Source: Welwitschia mirabilis
Taxonomy: Eukaryota > Gnetophyta > Gnetopsida > Welwitschiales
Length of the DNA: 64,000 bases
Direction of reading: 5' to 3'
Assembly (NCBI GenBank): GCA_051453625.1
Contig: JBOZIK010000001.1
Location: 191,632,754 to 191,696,753 of the forward strand
Part shown: positions 24,271 to 35,385 of the stretch, piece by piece
Numbering within the stretch: position 1 is the stretch's first letter
How the letters are laid out: every line of letters starts with the position of its first letter
Made by a program: the position numbers and the translations under genes
The notes under the pieces: generated by a model
The model's input: the letters and a program-made list of their open reading frames with translations, nothing else
What the model was told of the DNA's origin: nothing
The model's database searches: none

Positions 24271-25365
24271 TGTTATGATGTGTATTTGTGTAAATGATTA
24301 AGCTCTAGAAGATCCTTCAATTCATAAAAGAATAGGTATATTACACAACACAACACACTAATATAGACAGGAGTTAACCTAAATGTCATAATCCGTTAAA
24401 GGCCCAGGTTAGAAAAAGATAATTAATTTCAACAAGAAATACTTTATGTATCTTATCAACAAAAATAGATTACAATGTAGAAAAGTATAATGCAATACAC
24501 TTATACAAAATTAATCTAGAAAAGGAAAATAGTAATGCATCTAAACTAACAATCCTCAACCTTGATAAAAATTACACTCATAATATATATTACTCAAGAA
24601 ACTATTACTGAATCAGAAGCAATATAAACTATAAGAGATAAGAATAAACAAGCTTAGAAATTAAATAAAAGTCCTTGTATTAATTGAATCACATCTATAT
24701 TACAAAGAAGTCACACCTCAATGAAGGAATCATAACTCAATACCAAGAAGACATCTCTTTACAACTACTAAGAATGGATCTCTAATCCTTCAATTTCCTG
24801 TCATAAGAATTTTAGTGCAAGTGAGGATAAGATGAAGTTGAGGGTAGAATTAATACTTATTGACAACAAACTACAACAACAAAATAGACTGATAGGTACA
24901 ACACAACCCTAACGACCATGTAGAAGATACACAAATAAATAGCAAAAGTTAGGTGAACATTCAATAAAATGTTATAAAAAATGTCATCCTGCTGATTGTA
25001 TGGATGATACAGGGGATGATGCCACCTCATAAATAATTCACATTATCTAAAAATTGATTATAATCAACATCCTCATTGGCTTAAACTATTATCTCGTCCA
25101 TACTATCATTGGGATGATGAGGTGGACTATAGGCTTTTACAAGTATCTATCCAATGAATCAGCCTCAATGTTTAAAAGAAATTTATCTCAAAAATAAGAA
25201 GTATTGGGAACTTCTACAAATTATTTAAAATGTTATGGAGATTATATGTTTTTATATCTTTCATCTCAGCTCTCCATTATCATGGAATTCTAGCATAAAG
25301 CTATCTAGTATCCTATAAAACTACTCAAAATACCCTATTAAATATATGCAAGTTGGTAGCCTAAT
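24271..25365 (-). repeat. Athila-1 5' LTR (right copy)
   Basis: The partner of 11898-12992. The inner edge TGTTATGATG is clear. The outer edge is decayed (gttggtagcctaat where the partner has gttggcaatgcaaca). About 80% identity to the partner indicates an old insertion. Confidence 0.85.
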
Positions 25366-25370
25366 AGTCA

Positions 25371-26500
25371 TCCACTCCTATAATACTTTCATTTGTTTCA
25401 TTAACCTAGACTCTAATCAATTCATTTGCTTATACATCCTCCTTGTAAGCCTTTACTTAATTCTTATAACTCCAGCTCCTAGGGGAGCTCTATGAACTAT
25501 AGGTAACTCCTATTCTAGAAATATGGATAGCTATGTTATACAGGTACTTGATTGATCTCATCAAGTACGTCTATGCAGATATACCTTTATGTGCTAGGTT
25601 ACCATACCTCTGAAAGTTAGCTATCAATAAGGACATGTATCCAAAGATCTAGCGTAATCTCATCTTTAATGTTACTCTTAATCTTCATCATATGAATGAA
25701 GGTAGATCTATCTACTCTCTTCCTTTGAATATAACTAAAATCTAGATATGTACTACCATGCAATGAATATTATAAAATGTAGAACTAATGTTATGTATTA
25801 GGTCTTAATCAAGTGCTTTGTATGCAAGCAGAAAATGAGTTGCAAGTACTTATCTGTGATCTCCTGATACATCCTAAGAAATATCCAATAAAGTGTAATA
25901 TGTTTATCTATTACCCCTTAGACCTAAAAAGTGGATGCAAGTAGTTCCGAGACCTCCTAATCCTATCACTTGACTAACATGTCCTAGCAAGATGATCATC
26001 TAGTGATCCTATACTACCATTATAACCATATTAATCTTGTGTCCCTATGCATCTAGGTAGGCCTCAATGTGCATTCTATTATGGAATTCTAAGATCTTTC
26101 TTAGGATCTGTAGGTATCAAGAATCCATCTAAAATAGAGATATATGAGTTATTAATCTACCTCTAGGTTGATCATCTATATGTAATTCTTAAAATATTTC
26201 TCTAATCTAATAGTGGCAGATGTTATGGACTCAGTGTAAATTCTATGATGCAATGATAGAGGATGTTCTACTACTAGCTCCTCCACTATCTTAGATTTGA
26301 TCTATGCTTTAGAATTAACTTATGAAGAGGCCTCAGCTGCTGGCTCTTATTAGGCTTATGCTTATGTATGTGATCTACTAAAAAATATGATAAATATATC
26401 CATAATATCCCAAAATAATCATGTGTCTATGATTCTAGTTATTCCCCTAAAAGCATGAAATATAGCCCTTAAATAAAAAATTTTCATATAGAATATGTAA
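25371..26500 (-). pseudogene. Env-position ORF fragment of Athila E (right half of the split copy)
   Basis: Homologous to 13790-14850: for example gttatgtattaggtcttaatcaagtgctt (in two halves) near 25791 aligns with gttatgcatcagccttttatgaag near 14209, and both have the same downstream order. Read-through gives a decayed version of the same domain with many stops. It directly abuts the Athila-1 LTR with no polypurine tract, as expected for flanking target sequence rather than for a tandem element. Confidence 0.5.
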
Positions 26501-26507
26501 ATTTAAT

Positions 26508-26582
26508 CCCCCCCTCCTTTTACGGTCCCGACCCCCCTCTCCAACCCCCCAACAAGCTCATCATCCAAAAATNNNNNNNNNN
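26508..26582. other. C-rich tract (G4-like on minus strand) next to a 10-N gap
   Basis: The minus strand has G-runs of 6, 6, 3 and 7 between 26508 and 26550, with one loop too long for a strict G4. The 10 Ns at 26573-26582 follow. Its core aligns with the weaker purine tract at 14915-14940 of Athila-1. Confidence 0.5.
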
Positions 26583-27540
26583 ATGAAATGTTAAATAAAA
26601 GGAAGAAAAAATCATGAAAATGTAATATAGTCCTAAACTTAAAATTAATATTTCAAGTCCTAAAATGAAAATTTACAATGATAAAAGAAGAGAATTCATT
26701 ACACTGGTTATTATATATAAAGATATACTATATTTAACTAGAGGATGACATAAAAATCTAAGTTTAAGATGAGAAACTATAGTTTTTAAGTTTCTATCTA
26801 AACTTACTAATATCTTGAAAAGTAATTGGTGAAATCATGAATGGTAAAACCCAAATGACAAGTACAAAAAATATATTCTACCACATAAAAGTAGAATCTT
26901 AAAAGGCATAAAAATAAGATAAATAAGTAAAACTAGGGAAAAATATAAACACACCTATTTTTAAAAGAAATATGATGAATTTAAAGCTATGGAGGATATA
27001 TATCAAGTGAAATTAATCCCTATCCCTTAGTAAACAATAGAGGAATAAGTTTGTATCTCAATAATGAAGTGAAATAATGAGGAAATGATGGAAAATAAGG
27101 TATAAAAAGGGGTAAGGTATGTGGATTGATAGTGTTTTTTACCACGTATTCTAGATAGTGGCCCTAAAATGACACTTAATTAAATATATTTTTATTTTTT
27201 GATATGAACAATTGTCATTCAACTTATTATCTAGATGAAATTAGGTAAAAGATAAAAAAATTTGGTAATTGGGGAGAAAAAGTGGATAAGGAGGCCTAAT
27301 TTGAAATTCCAAAGTTATTAGACAACTTTAAGACATCAGAATAAATACCAAGTTAAGACAGATGTAATCAAAAGAGATCAAAGTATTATCATCCTTTCTA
27401 TCCCAGTGGACAATAAGGTGGATGAAATTTAAGAGTTATAATTTTAATGTTAGAGGCAAAAGGACTAAATTGGATAAATGAGATGTGAAAACAATAAAAT
27501 AAAAGGCTATTGTCAACTTTATCTTTTAGGAGATGATAAT
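26583..27540 (-). other. Decayed Athila E spacer
   Basis: Weakly similar to the Athila-1 spacer (for example around 27160-27260 versus 15540-15620). No coding sequence recognised. It ends where Sirevirus B gag sequence begins. Confidence 0.4.
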
Positions 27541-28480
27541 GTAAAACAATTAATCAAAAGGTGTGTCAAGCGGTTTATTTCATGAAGGAACAATAAGAAG
27601 GAGTATTACAAAGTCCATTAGGATTTTAAGCCAAAGATATGTTAAAAGGTAACTCTTATTTTAATTCTTCTTTTTCTTCTAAGAATAATATATTCAAATT
27701 AAAATATTAGATTTGTAGAGGATGAGGACATGTAGGCTCACAATGTCCTTTTTCTAACCAATTATAGAAAAGAAGATGAAAGAAAGAACCTAAAAAATAG
27801 AAGTCATTTTTCATAGGTTGGGATAAATATGAAGAATTCATTGAAGTAGACACTTTAGATGATGAAAGAATTCATTCATCTTACATAGCCATTATCCTAT
27901 CCCTAGTGATAATGAAGTGGATGAAATTAAACAAGGATTAGAAAGTAAAGACAAAATGAGACTTTAAAAAAGGTATGAATTAATTTCTAAAGAATTTATT
28001 GAGTTTTAAAAGATGTGCTTCAAGATTTAAAAAATACTTTATAATCATGAAGTAGCATATGAATAAGAAAAAGGCTCTTATAGTAGATTGTTAACTAAAA
28101 AATTAGCTCTTAAAGCTAAGATTAGCAAACTAACATATGAATTAAAGAATATTAAATAGAAACTTACTGATACTAAGAAGATTAATTAAAAATTAGAAAA
28201 TCATGCTTTAACAGTATAGGAGTGTAAATTATGAAAGTGTCTTGAAACATAATGAGGCTTCTATAAGTACTTTAACATCATTATTTAACCAATGAAACTA
28301 TAAGCCAAGGTGTGAACAGGTATCTCACATGAATAATATTACCTATTCCTACTATTATAAATGTGGTCATTATCAATTTAATTATTCATTTAATTTTAAT
28401 AGTAGATACTATGCTAATAGTGTTAAGAGGCCAAGAAGAATGGTATAATGTTTTATGTAAGTAAAACTAAAGAAAGTATT
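27540..28480 (+). pseudogene. Sirevirus B gag, 5'-truncated
   Basis: The recognisable start is the CCHC zinc knuckle at about 27702-27748: read-through gives ICRG-stop-GHVGSQCP. The first Cys codon is TAT (Tyr) and two codons are stops (TAG, TGA). It is followed by a WDKYEEFIEVDTLDDE acidic segment and a heptad-rich coiled coil near 28080-28200 (LALKAKISKLTYELKNI), the usual order in Sirevirus gag. The N-terminal capsid part and the 5' LTR are missing: the sequence to the left is Athila. Stops are frequent. Confidence 0.72.
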
Positions 28481-28519
28481 AATTTCAAAATTAATGCTAG
28501 TAATCTTAGCTCAAATTAG

Positions 28520-28900
28520 ATTCTATGCTATGAAGAGACATGTCTAGTATGTTGATAGGGAATGCTTTAGACATATGACTAGTAATAAATTAAGTTTTAT
28601 TATCTTAATTGAGTAAGAAAAAGTTATGGTGACTTTTGTTGATAGTGTAGAAGCATCAATCAAAGGTGTTATAACCATTGGAGGAGGTAATCTACTCAAG
28701 GTAAAGGATTTATTTTATGTTGAAGGTTTATAATATAATCTACTTAGCATTAGTCAATTATGCAATGCAAATTTCTCTATAACTTTTAGTAAGTATGATT
28801 GTTTCATACAAAAATACAATTCAAACAAAGTTCTATTTACTAAACTTAGAAAATCAAATGTGTACATTACTACTTTGTAGGATATTTCTAACAAAGTCAT
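28520..28900 (+). pseudogene. Sirevirus B protease / GAG pre-integrase remnant
   Basis: One frame from about 28542 reads stop-YVDRECFRHMTSN. It aligns with W-Y-L-D-S-G-C-S-R-H-M-T-G: the Trp is TAG, and the catalytic D-S-G is D-R-E, so the protease is dead. The same frame continues to VKDLFYVEGL, stop, YNLLSISQLCNANF at about 28700-28775, the pre-integrase signature. Only three stops fall in about 115 codons, so the frame is still traceable. Confidence 0.82.
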
Positions 28901-28949
28901 TTAGTGTTTGCTAAGTACTACATTATAGGATATTTATAACAAGGACCTA

Positions 28950-29660
28950 CTAAAGATTCTATCCTTAAAAGATATGGTAAGAAAACTTTCAAAATTATAA
29001 ATCTTAATAAGTAGATTTGTAAATCTTGTTAAAAAGAAAAGAAAATAAGGTTAATATTTGGTATGAGTAATTCTATTACTACTAAACATTCATTAGACCT
29101 TATAAATCTTAATATTGTTGGTCCATCTCTTACAAATGTCTTGATAAGAAGAAATATTATTTAACTATTATTAATGATTATTCTCATTTCACATGGATAA
29201 CTATCTTTGTATATAAGGATGAGGCTTTTAATATTTTATCTAAGTTGTGTATCAAGTTATAAAATTAGAAAGGATATAGATAAAAACAATAAGGAGTGAC
29301 AATGGTACTAAATTCAAGACTATAAGAGTAGGGATTATAATAGAGCAATTACAAGGAAAAATTAAGTGCTAAATTAGATGATAAAAATAATGATGCATGA
29401 TAGAAGAATTCCTTATCATTTTTGAGCAAAAGCCCTTAAGATAGCTTTCTATGTTTTCAACAAATGTTTTCAATAAAGTTCTATCAAGATGCTTTACTTC
29501 TAAAACCTCATATAAGCTTTGGTTTAGTAAGAAACACTTAGTAAGTTATTTGCATGTTTTTGATTCTGAATGTTTTATCATAAATGAGAAAGATAAAATT
29601 AGAAAATTTGATTTTAAAGTTGATGAGGGTATCTTTTGGAATATTCAATGTTAGTAATGC
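28950..29660 (+). pseudogene. Sirevirus B integrase (broken)
   Basis: Zinc-finger end CKSC near 29015, then LNIVGPSLTN, and the core block YYLTIINDYSHFTWI near 29155-29200. The usual VDDYSRFTW is expected there, and the catalytic Asp is Asn. The second catalytic block SDNGTKFK lies near 29294-29320. The C-terminal half (29451-29654) is open for 67 codons and matches the family's NRCL...TPYELWFGKKPSVSHLRVFGC region as SYKLWFSKKHLVSYLHVF. A frameshift separates core and C-terminal half. Confidence 0.82.
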
Positions 29661-30049
29661 TTATCTAGTATTTAATAAAATAACATGAGTGATAGAGGAA
29701 ATTATTAATGCTAAAATTGATGATATTAACTCAACTTCTATTTTTGTGCAGAATGACTATGTATCCATTCAACTTGAAAACACTTCTAATAACCCACTGA
29801 AATAATAAAATAGTGAATAATAAAATGAACATGAATCTAAAAGGTAAACCTCATAAAAATGATCAAACTAAAAAAGAGTAACTCAACTAGAAACATAATT
29901 AGTAGTTCTTATGGAGATGTATAAATAAGAAGTTATACTAAGGCATTTTTTGGATTTGCAGCTTATATTTCTCAAGGAGGATCCAAAAACATTAATTAAT
30001 TAGAAAGTGATAAGAATTTAATGATAGCAATAAAAGATAAATTAAATAA

Positions 30050-30700
30050 TTTGAAAGATGTAAAGTCTAGAAATTCATTCTAAGATCATCAAATAGACTT
30101 GTAATAGACACCAAATGGGTTTTTATAAATAAGAGAGATAAGTATGATAATGTTATTAGAACTGAAGCAAGATTAGTAGTGAAATAATACAACCAATAAG
30201 AAGGAATTAATTTTGAGGAAACCTTTGAACTAGTAGCTCATATGAAATCACTTAGGATGCTTTTAGAATTTGCATGTATCAAAGAATTTAAGCTCTACTA
30301 GATGTATGTTATTTATGCCTTCTTAAGTAAAGTTCTATGAAAAGAGGTATATGTTAAATAACCTAAAGGTTTTACTAATTCACATATGTTATATTATATT
30401 TATAGTTTAAAAAGAGCTCTATATGGACTTAAACAAGTCCTTAGAGCTTGGTATGAGAGACTCTTAATATACCTAATAGAAAATGGATTTAAAAGAGATA
30501 TATCTCATGTTACTTTATTTATCAAAATAAATAGTAATAATTTAGAATCATGCAAATTTATGGAAATGATACTATATTTGATGCTATTAATAAATTATTG
30601 TGTAAGAAGTTTTCAAAGATTATGTAAGATCAATTTGAGATGAGCCTTGTAAGAGAAATAAGCAATTTCTTAGTCTTACAAATTATGCAAGACAGATAAG
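30050..30700 (+). pseudogene. Sirevirus B reverse transcriptase (broken)
   Basis: SIRE-type RT. Near 30100-30260 it reads NGFL, RTEARLVVK and EGINFEETFELVAHMKSLRM, in line with [31 protein letters not shown]. The 30386-30643 stretch is open for 85 codons with ALYGLKQVLRAWYERL. A frameshift follows before the active site, where the expected Y-V-D-D reads Y-G-N-D (30559-30570), so one catalytic Asp is lost. After that comes FEMSLVREISNFLVLQIMQ, matching MGELNYFLGLQI. Confidence 0.88.
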
Positions 30701-30839
30701 GTAATTTTGTTTCATATATTAAATATATCAAAAACATATTAGCCAACTAGGGGTTATAGGATTACAAATACAATAATACTCTAAGAAACCAAAGCACAAA
30801 ACTAGATAAGGATAAGCATGGTAAGAAGATTAATAAAAA

Positions 30840-31490
30840 TCTATACAGCGATATGATTAGTAGTTTACTTTATCTTATAGTTAGTGGACTGGATATTATA
30901 TTAAGTATAGTAATTTATGTAAGTTATTAGAGTGATCCTATATAATCAAGTCTTTTTACCATTAAAAAAATTCTATTATTTAAAAGGTACTACTAAATGA
31001 GGCCTTTGATACTCAAAGGACTTATACCTTGATTTAGTTAGACATTATGATGCATGTTGGGTAGGTTATAAGGATCATAGAAGAAGCACTAATTAAGGTC
31101 TCTACTTATTGAGGTAATTATTAGTATCATGGAGTAGTAAGAAGTAAAATTCAATAATTTTCTCAACTGTCGGAGCAAAGTATATTGTTATTGGATGTTA
31201 TTATGCTTAAGTGCTCTGGATGAAGCAAATTTTAAAAGATTTAAAACTTAAAATTAGAAACATTCTAATATATTATTAAATCAAGATTCTATTAACATAT
31301 TCAAGACTCTTATTTAACATTCCAAGACAAAGCATATTGAAATTAGACATCATTTCCCTAGAGAACATATGAAAAAATAAAGACATTACTTTGGAACATG
31401 TCAAAATAGATGATCAAATCACATATATATTTACAAAGCCATTAAGTAAAGAAAGGTTCATTAAGATATGATTAAACTTAGTAATTAGGC
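30840..31490 (+). pseudogene. Sirevirus B RNase H (broken)
   Basis: Follows RT directly. Blocks seen: DMISSLLYLIVSGLDI near 30855-30900, LVSWSSKKQNS near 31115-31160, WMKQILKDLKLKI near 31215-31250, and intact TKHIEIRHHF at 31327-31356. IFTKPLSKERF near 31430-31460 is the C-terminal signature of copia pol. The strong SWSSKKQNS/TKHIEIRHHF agreement places B in the SIRE lineage. At least ten stops are present. Confidence 0.85.
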
Positions 31491-31699
31491 ATTTTATAAT
31501 TAGAAAAGTTCATAGATAACCTCTCTCTAATTTCAACTTAGCATCTTTTTTATGATTCTTTTTTTATGAGTTAAGGTTTTAACTATAGATATTTGAAATT
31601 TTATCATGTGATTAGCATTTTAATTAGAAGTTTTTTAATGGTTATTCATGTTGTATTATTTGATAATAATGTTATTAGTAAAAAAATCTAAACATTTTC

Positions 31700-32140
31700 A
31701 AGATTGCAAGGTAAACATCTGTCGAATTATAGATGTCTAATTTGAAGACATATTTAGTGCTATATACATCTACTGAAAATATGTCTTTAATGGTATAGAT
31801 ATCTTTGACTGTCAACTATCAGAAAAGTAGATTAAAAATCTTTTAAAAAGTAGACATCTAATTTTATTATGATATACATCTTTAAGTTAATATACATCTT
31901 TACTACCTCTAGGTAATAGCTTAAAATTTTTATGAATAGACATCTTTAACATTTAGTAGACATCTACTTTTATCATTTCAGATCTTTTTCAAGGTGCATA
32001 CATATTTGACACTATGAATTTTCAATTAAAAAATTCACCAAAATCTAGGGTTTCAAGCCTTTTTAAATAAGAAGGCATCATCAAGCCTTATTTTTAATCT
32101 TCCATCTAATAGTTATTCCTCTTAATTTTCACTGAACAGA
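31700..32140 (+). promoter_or_regulatory. Candidate internal promoter of B: AGACATCT/AGATGTCT array, TATA-like box and leader
   Basis: About eleven copies of an ACATCT core, commonly tagacatct or its complement agatgtcta, lie between 31711 and 31970. Copies include 31731-31738, 31852-31859, 31938-31945 and 31958-31965. A TATA-like box (tttttaaataag, 32060-32071) follows, then a pyrimidine-rich leader to an ATG at about 32141. The same motif recurs in the B 3' LTR (34735-35080) and in the LTR of F (63640-63960). It begins 200 bp after pol ends. Function is inferred. Confidence 0.5.
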
Positions 32141-33600
32141 TGTCACTAGTTTGAAAGAAATATTCACGCCTAGCATGCATAGGTAAATTTTATTACAAGT
32201 TGATACATTTATAATTTCTGTCAGTACTCCTTCCAAGTTTCAGTTTCTACTTTTGTATTTATAAATATAGTAAGAAGAAAGCCCCATGGTATTAGATGGG
32301 AAAAGGAGCCTACTCATGAGCTACAAAGACCTTAGTATGAACCTTAATTTTACTATGAAATAACTAAAAATAATTCAAGTCTAAGCTTAAAATATCTATT
32401 ATTATAAACATAATTCTTGGCTTTTAGAAGAATAGAAAGAATTAACTTATAGCATAATTTTTTTGTTTTGGATGCAACATAATCATTTAACTTGAAAAGA
32501 GTATTTTAGATCTAATTATGAAAGATTTTTCTGCTTATAAGATAGATGACTCTATTGGTGCCTTTTAAATGAAAGTAAGAGATACCTCTTTGTTTCTAAC
32601 TTTTAATTTTATTAATAGTCTACATGGTATTGATAACATAGACCTTTTTCAATTATACATGCACTCATTTAAAGATATTTTCACATGTTAGTTAGTTAAA
32701 GTATTATGGTGTAGTTTAAGAATTATCATTTTTGGAAGCAAAAAAAGGGATTTGATAAGAATGTTAAAAAGAAAGAGATGGTGACAGATGCCTCTATCTT
32801 AAGCTTGATATCATGTTATAACATTCTAGTATGAGTAGGTAGTTATATTTACTGAAATCTCATGTAGATGTTTATAGCATATTTCTTATTTACATGAGTT
32901 AAAATTGATCTTGGTTTTGTACTGTGCATTAATATTATTACTCTATTTTGTAAGGGATAAAATTTAGATCATCCCTATTTGATTAGTCTTATTATTAGTA
33001 GTGCTAGCATTATAGCTCCTAAGGTCAATATTATTGGCTTAAAAAACTACTCTTAGAGCTTAGTAAAACATGACACATACTAGTATAGCCAAGGGTAGGC
33101 ACAATCAAAAGCTCTTATAAAATATAATTCTAAATATCTAAATTTATAAATTTCCATAATCTTCATCAGAAAAAAAATATCTCTATGTAATAGCAATGAT
33201 GGTTGGAAATACTGGTAGAAATTTATTGGATCTAAAGAAGCATAGGTCCACATCTAGTAAAGGGAAAGCACCCACTGGTAGCTGGGATTCTATGGAAATT
33301 CCTACATGAATATATGTAAATAGTAAGTTAGAGTAGAATCTATCACTTGATGCTATAGAATATGATTTTGGTAGAGTAAAGAACTCAATAAAGTCAATTT
33401 CTTTAGAGATAAATGAGGAGAAGACAAACATTTAGTGGGAGCATAAGCCTCCATTATATATTTAGGAGGAGTACTATCCTCTACTATAGGTTTAGGGTGA
33501 GCATAAAGTAAATTCAAATGACTCAGATGATGAGCATCTATCTTCCATAGGTGTAAGATTCCATGCACTATCTTATATAACCACATTCACCACTATGTAT
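32141..33600 (+). pseudogene. B env-position region, heavily decayed (function unknown)
   Basis: Between pol and the polypurine tract, where Sireviruses keep their third ORF. A start MSLV at 32141 is soon stopped. Later pieces include SKKRDLIRM near 32735-32765. From 33197 there is a Ser/Lys/Pro-rich frame NTGRNLLDLKKHRSTSSKGK with SIKSISLEINEEKTN near 33385-33430. I cannot align it reliably to the A or Athila ORF. Minus-strand ORFs at 33183-33586 are shadows. Confidence 0.35.
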
Positions 33601-34455
33601 ACCATTACCACCTCACACACCTTTACCATTTTACCTACCTTCATCATTGTGATAACTATCCCTTTTCATTCATATAAAATTTATTAATACTACTTTGTCA
33701 TTTATATCCGATTTTAATGCGATCACCACAATTAGTTCCTTTAGCACTTCTGAAACCCCTTATATGTATGTTTGTATAAGGAGATAATCTCTCAGGGTTA
33801 TGGTAAGTCATTGCACTGGCTATTATAAAAATAATATATACCACAACCTTCATCATTCTTATCATAACTATCTAGAATTCCACCATCTAGGACAACGATG
33901 ATCAAAGAAATGCCACTAGGAATAGAGATGATTACATCAACAACTTCATATTAGTGATTAGATCCTTTTGTATTATTCAAAAAGGAGGAGAAAATGGGAA
34001 ATTAGTTTGGACACCTTATGTGAGATTGAAGGTTGTGGATTTGAGCTAATTGGTTGAACTTTATTATAAGCATCATCATGGTTGATGCTTACTTATAAGC
34101 TTTGGAACACATGACCTGATGTTTTTGTTCTTTCTAAGTTATATTTTAATAAAATTTCTAACTTTGTTATATTCTTCAAATTTAGTCAAGTGTATTGTTA
34201 TACATTTTTTCATGAATATAATGATCTATTATTAATACTAACATTGGTGATACTATCTTGTACACTCATCAAATGTGTTTTTCATGTTCTTTCAATTTTC
34301 AAATGCACTCATGTATTTATTGGACATGATTATTCTTTTGTGCTGGTTTGTAATAATCCTATGATTTAAATTTGATTTTGTGCTATATCAAATAAAATTA
34401 TCAATGCTTGTACTAATAAGATTTTATAAGTTTTGGACATCATCAAAAAGGGGAA
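33601..34455 (+). promoter_or_regulatory. B 3' untranslated region with two polypurine tracts
   Basis: Two purine tracts are seen: attcaaaaaggaggagaaaa near 33976-33995 and caaaaaggggaa at 34444-34455. The second immediately precedes the LTR. No coding sequence recognised. Two tracts fit a Sirevirus. Confidence 0.65.
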
Positions 34456-35385
34456 TGTTATTGGTAAAATCCTAGTTTAATAATTCCACTTATTAAGACC
34501 AATATAATTACTAAAAATACTAGGTATTAAAAATATTTTTAATATTGCCAAGGAACTCATATTTTAAAGAAGATTCATCATCTAGTGAAATTTAAGGTCT
34601 AAAGTAATTAACAAGTTGTGTACACAAAGCTTAAGATCATGGAAAATTCAATTTAGAATTCATTAAGATTGGACAAAGTTGATCAAACATGTTTACAATG
34701 TCAAAGATATCCATAAGAACAATGAATGAAGGAATAAAGATGTCTAGATTAAACTTGAAGATTAAATATGAAAAAGATGTATATCTTAATAAATATGTCT
34801 ATACTAAATGAACTAATGAAAGATGTCTGCAATTATGAAGATGTCAATACTAAGCTAAAACAAGTGATAGAAGGAAATAGTTTATATTAGTAGGATAAAA
34901 AGGACTAATTATTCATTTTTTTAGGGACCTAGGTAAGTTTTACACAATAAATTCTTAATGCTTAAGGATTAGAGCCATAGTAGTTCAAAGCTCATTTGAA
35001 TTTGAGTAATTTTACTAAAGATGTATTTCATGTTAAAGAGTTTTTCCTATGAAATAAATCTACCATAGTAATGATGTATATTTCAAAAAATTAATAAAAA
35101 ATAAAGATAATAATTCAATGATCAAAACTAGTCATTTATAGTTGTTGGAATGCATTTCAAGTATTTCAAGTAATTATCTCATTAGGATAAAGGTTAAGAA
35201 TACTTCATAAGTATAAAAGGTATAAAGAACAAATACTAAAGGGTTACTTAAACAATTTATTAAAAATATACAAGCTTAAATATATTAGACTTAAGGAAAT
35301 TTATCTATTATCAAAAAAATTTATGATATTTAGCACATCCATGACTGTAACTATAATATTAAATCATTATGATGATTACTATTTA
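34456..35385 (+). repeat. B 3' LTR, 5' portion (interrupted by element C)
   Basis: Starts TGTTATTGG immediately after a polypurine tract. It carries agatgtct-type motifs at about 34737, 34777, 34822 and 34838, then a TATA-like ggataaaaagg near 34892. It is cut at 35386 by the LTR of C. The remainder may be at 59521-59700. Confidence 0.65.

Larger units (their letters stand above)
11898..25371 (-). mobile_element. Athila-1: structurally complete but dead Ty3/gypsy Athila-type retrotransposon
   Basis: About 13.5 kb on the minus strand, in the order LTR (24271-25365), primer site, gag, protease, RT/RNase H, integrase, a spacer, env-position ORF, polypurine tract, LTR (11898-12992). The pol sequence (YFLDGYSGYNQ, YTTIEKEMLA, AYHPQTNG) and the tRNA-Asp primer site are Athila-type. 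Every gene carries stops. The element holds three gaps of 933, 100 and 100 Ns. It appears inserted into an older Athila (E) in the same orientation. Confidence 0.85.

Noticed and set aside
24271-26500. Tandem Athila elements sharing one LTR
   Set aside because: The sequence right of the LTR lacks a polypurine tract and the first 0.8 kb of the 3' region; a nested insertion fits better.
31700-32010. Regularly recurring tagacatct considered as a CRISPR-like array
   Set aside because: The motif is 8-9 bp, degenerate, on both strands and irregularly spaced, in a plant retrotransposon.
33183-33586. Two minus-strand ORFs of 77-82 codons
   Set aside because: Opposite strand to Sirevirus B in its env-position region; no recognisable motif.
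35378-35385. Exact target duplication for element C
   Set aside because: The flanks read ACTAT plus three extra bases versus ACTAC; too loose to call.
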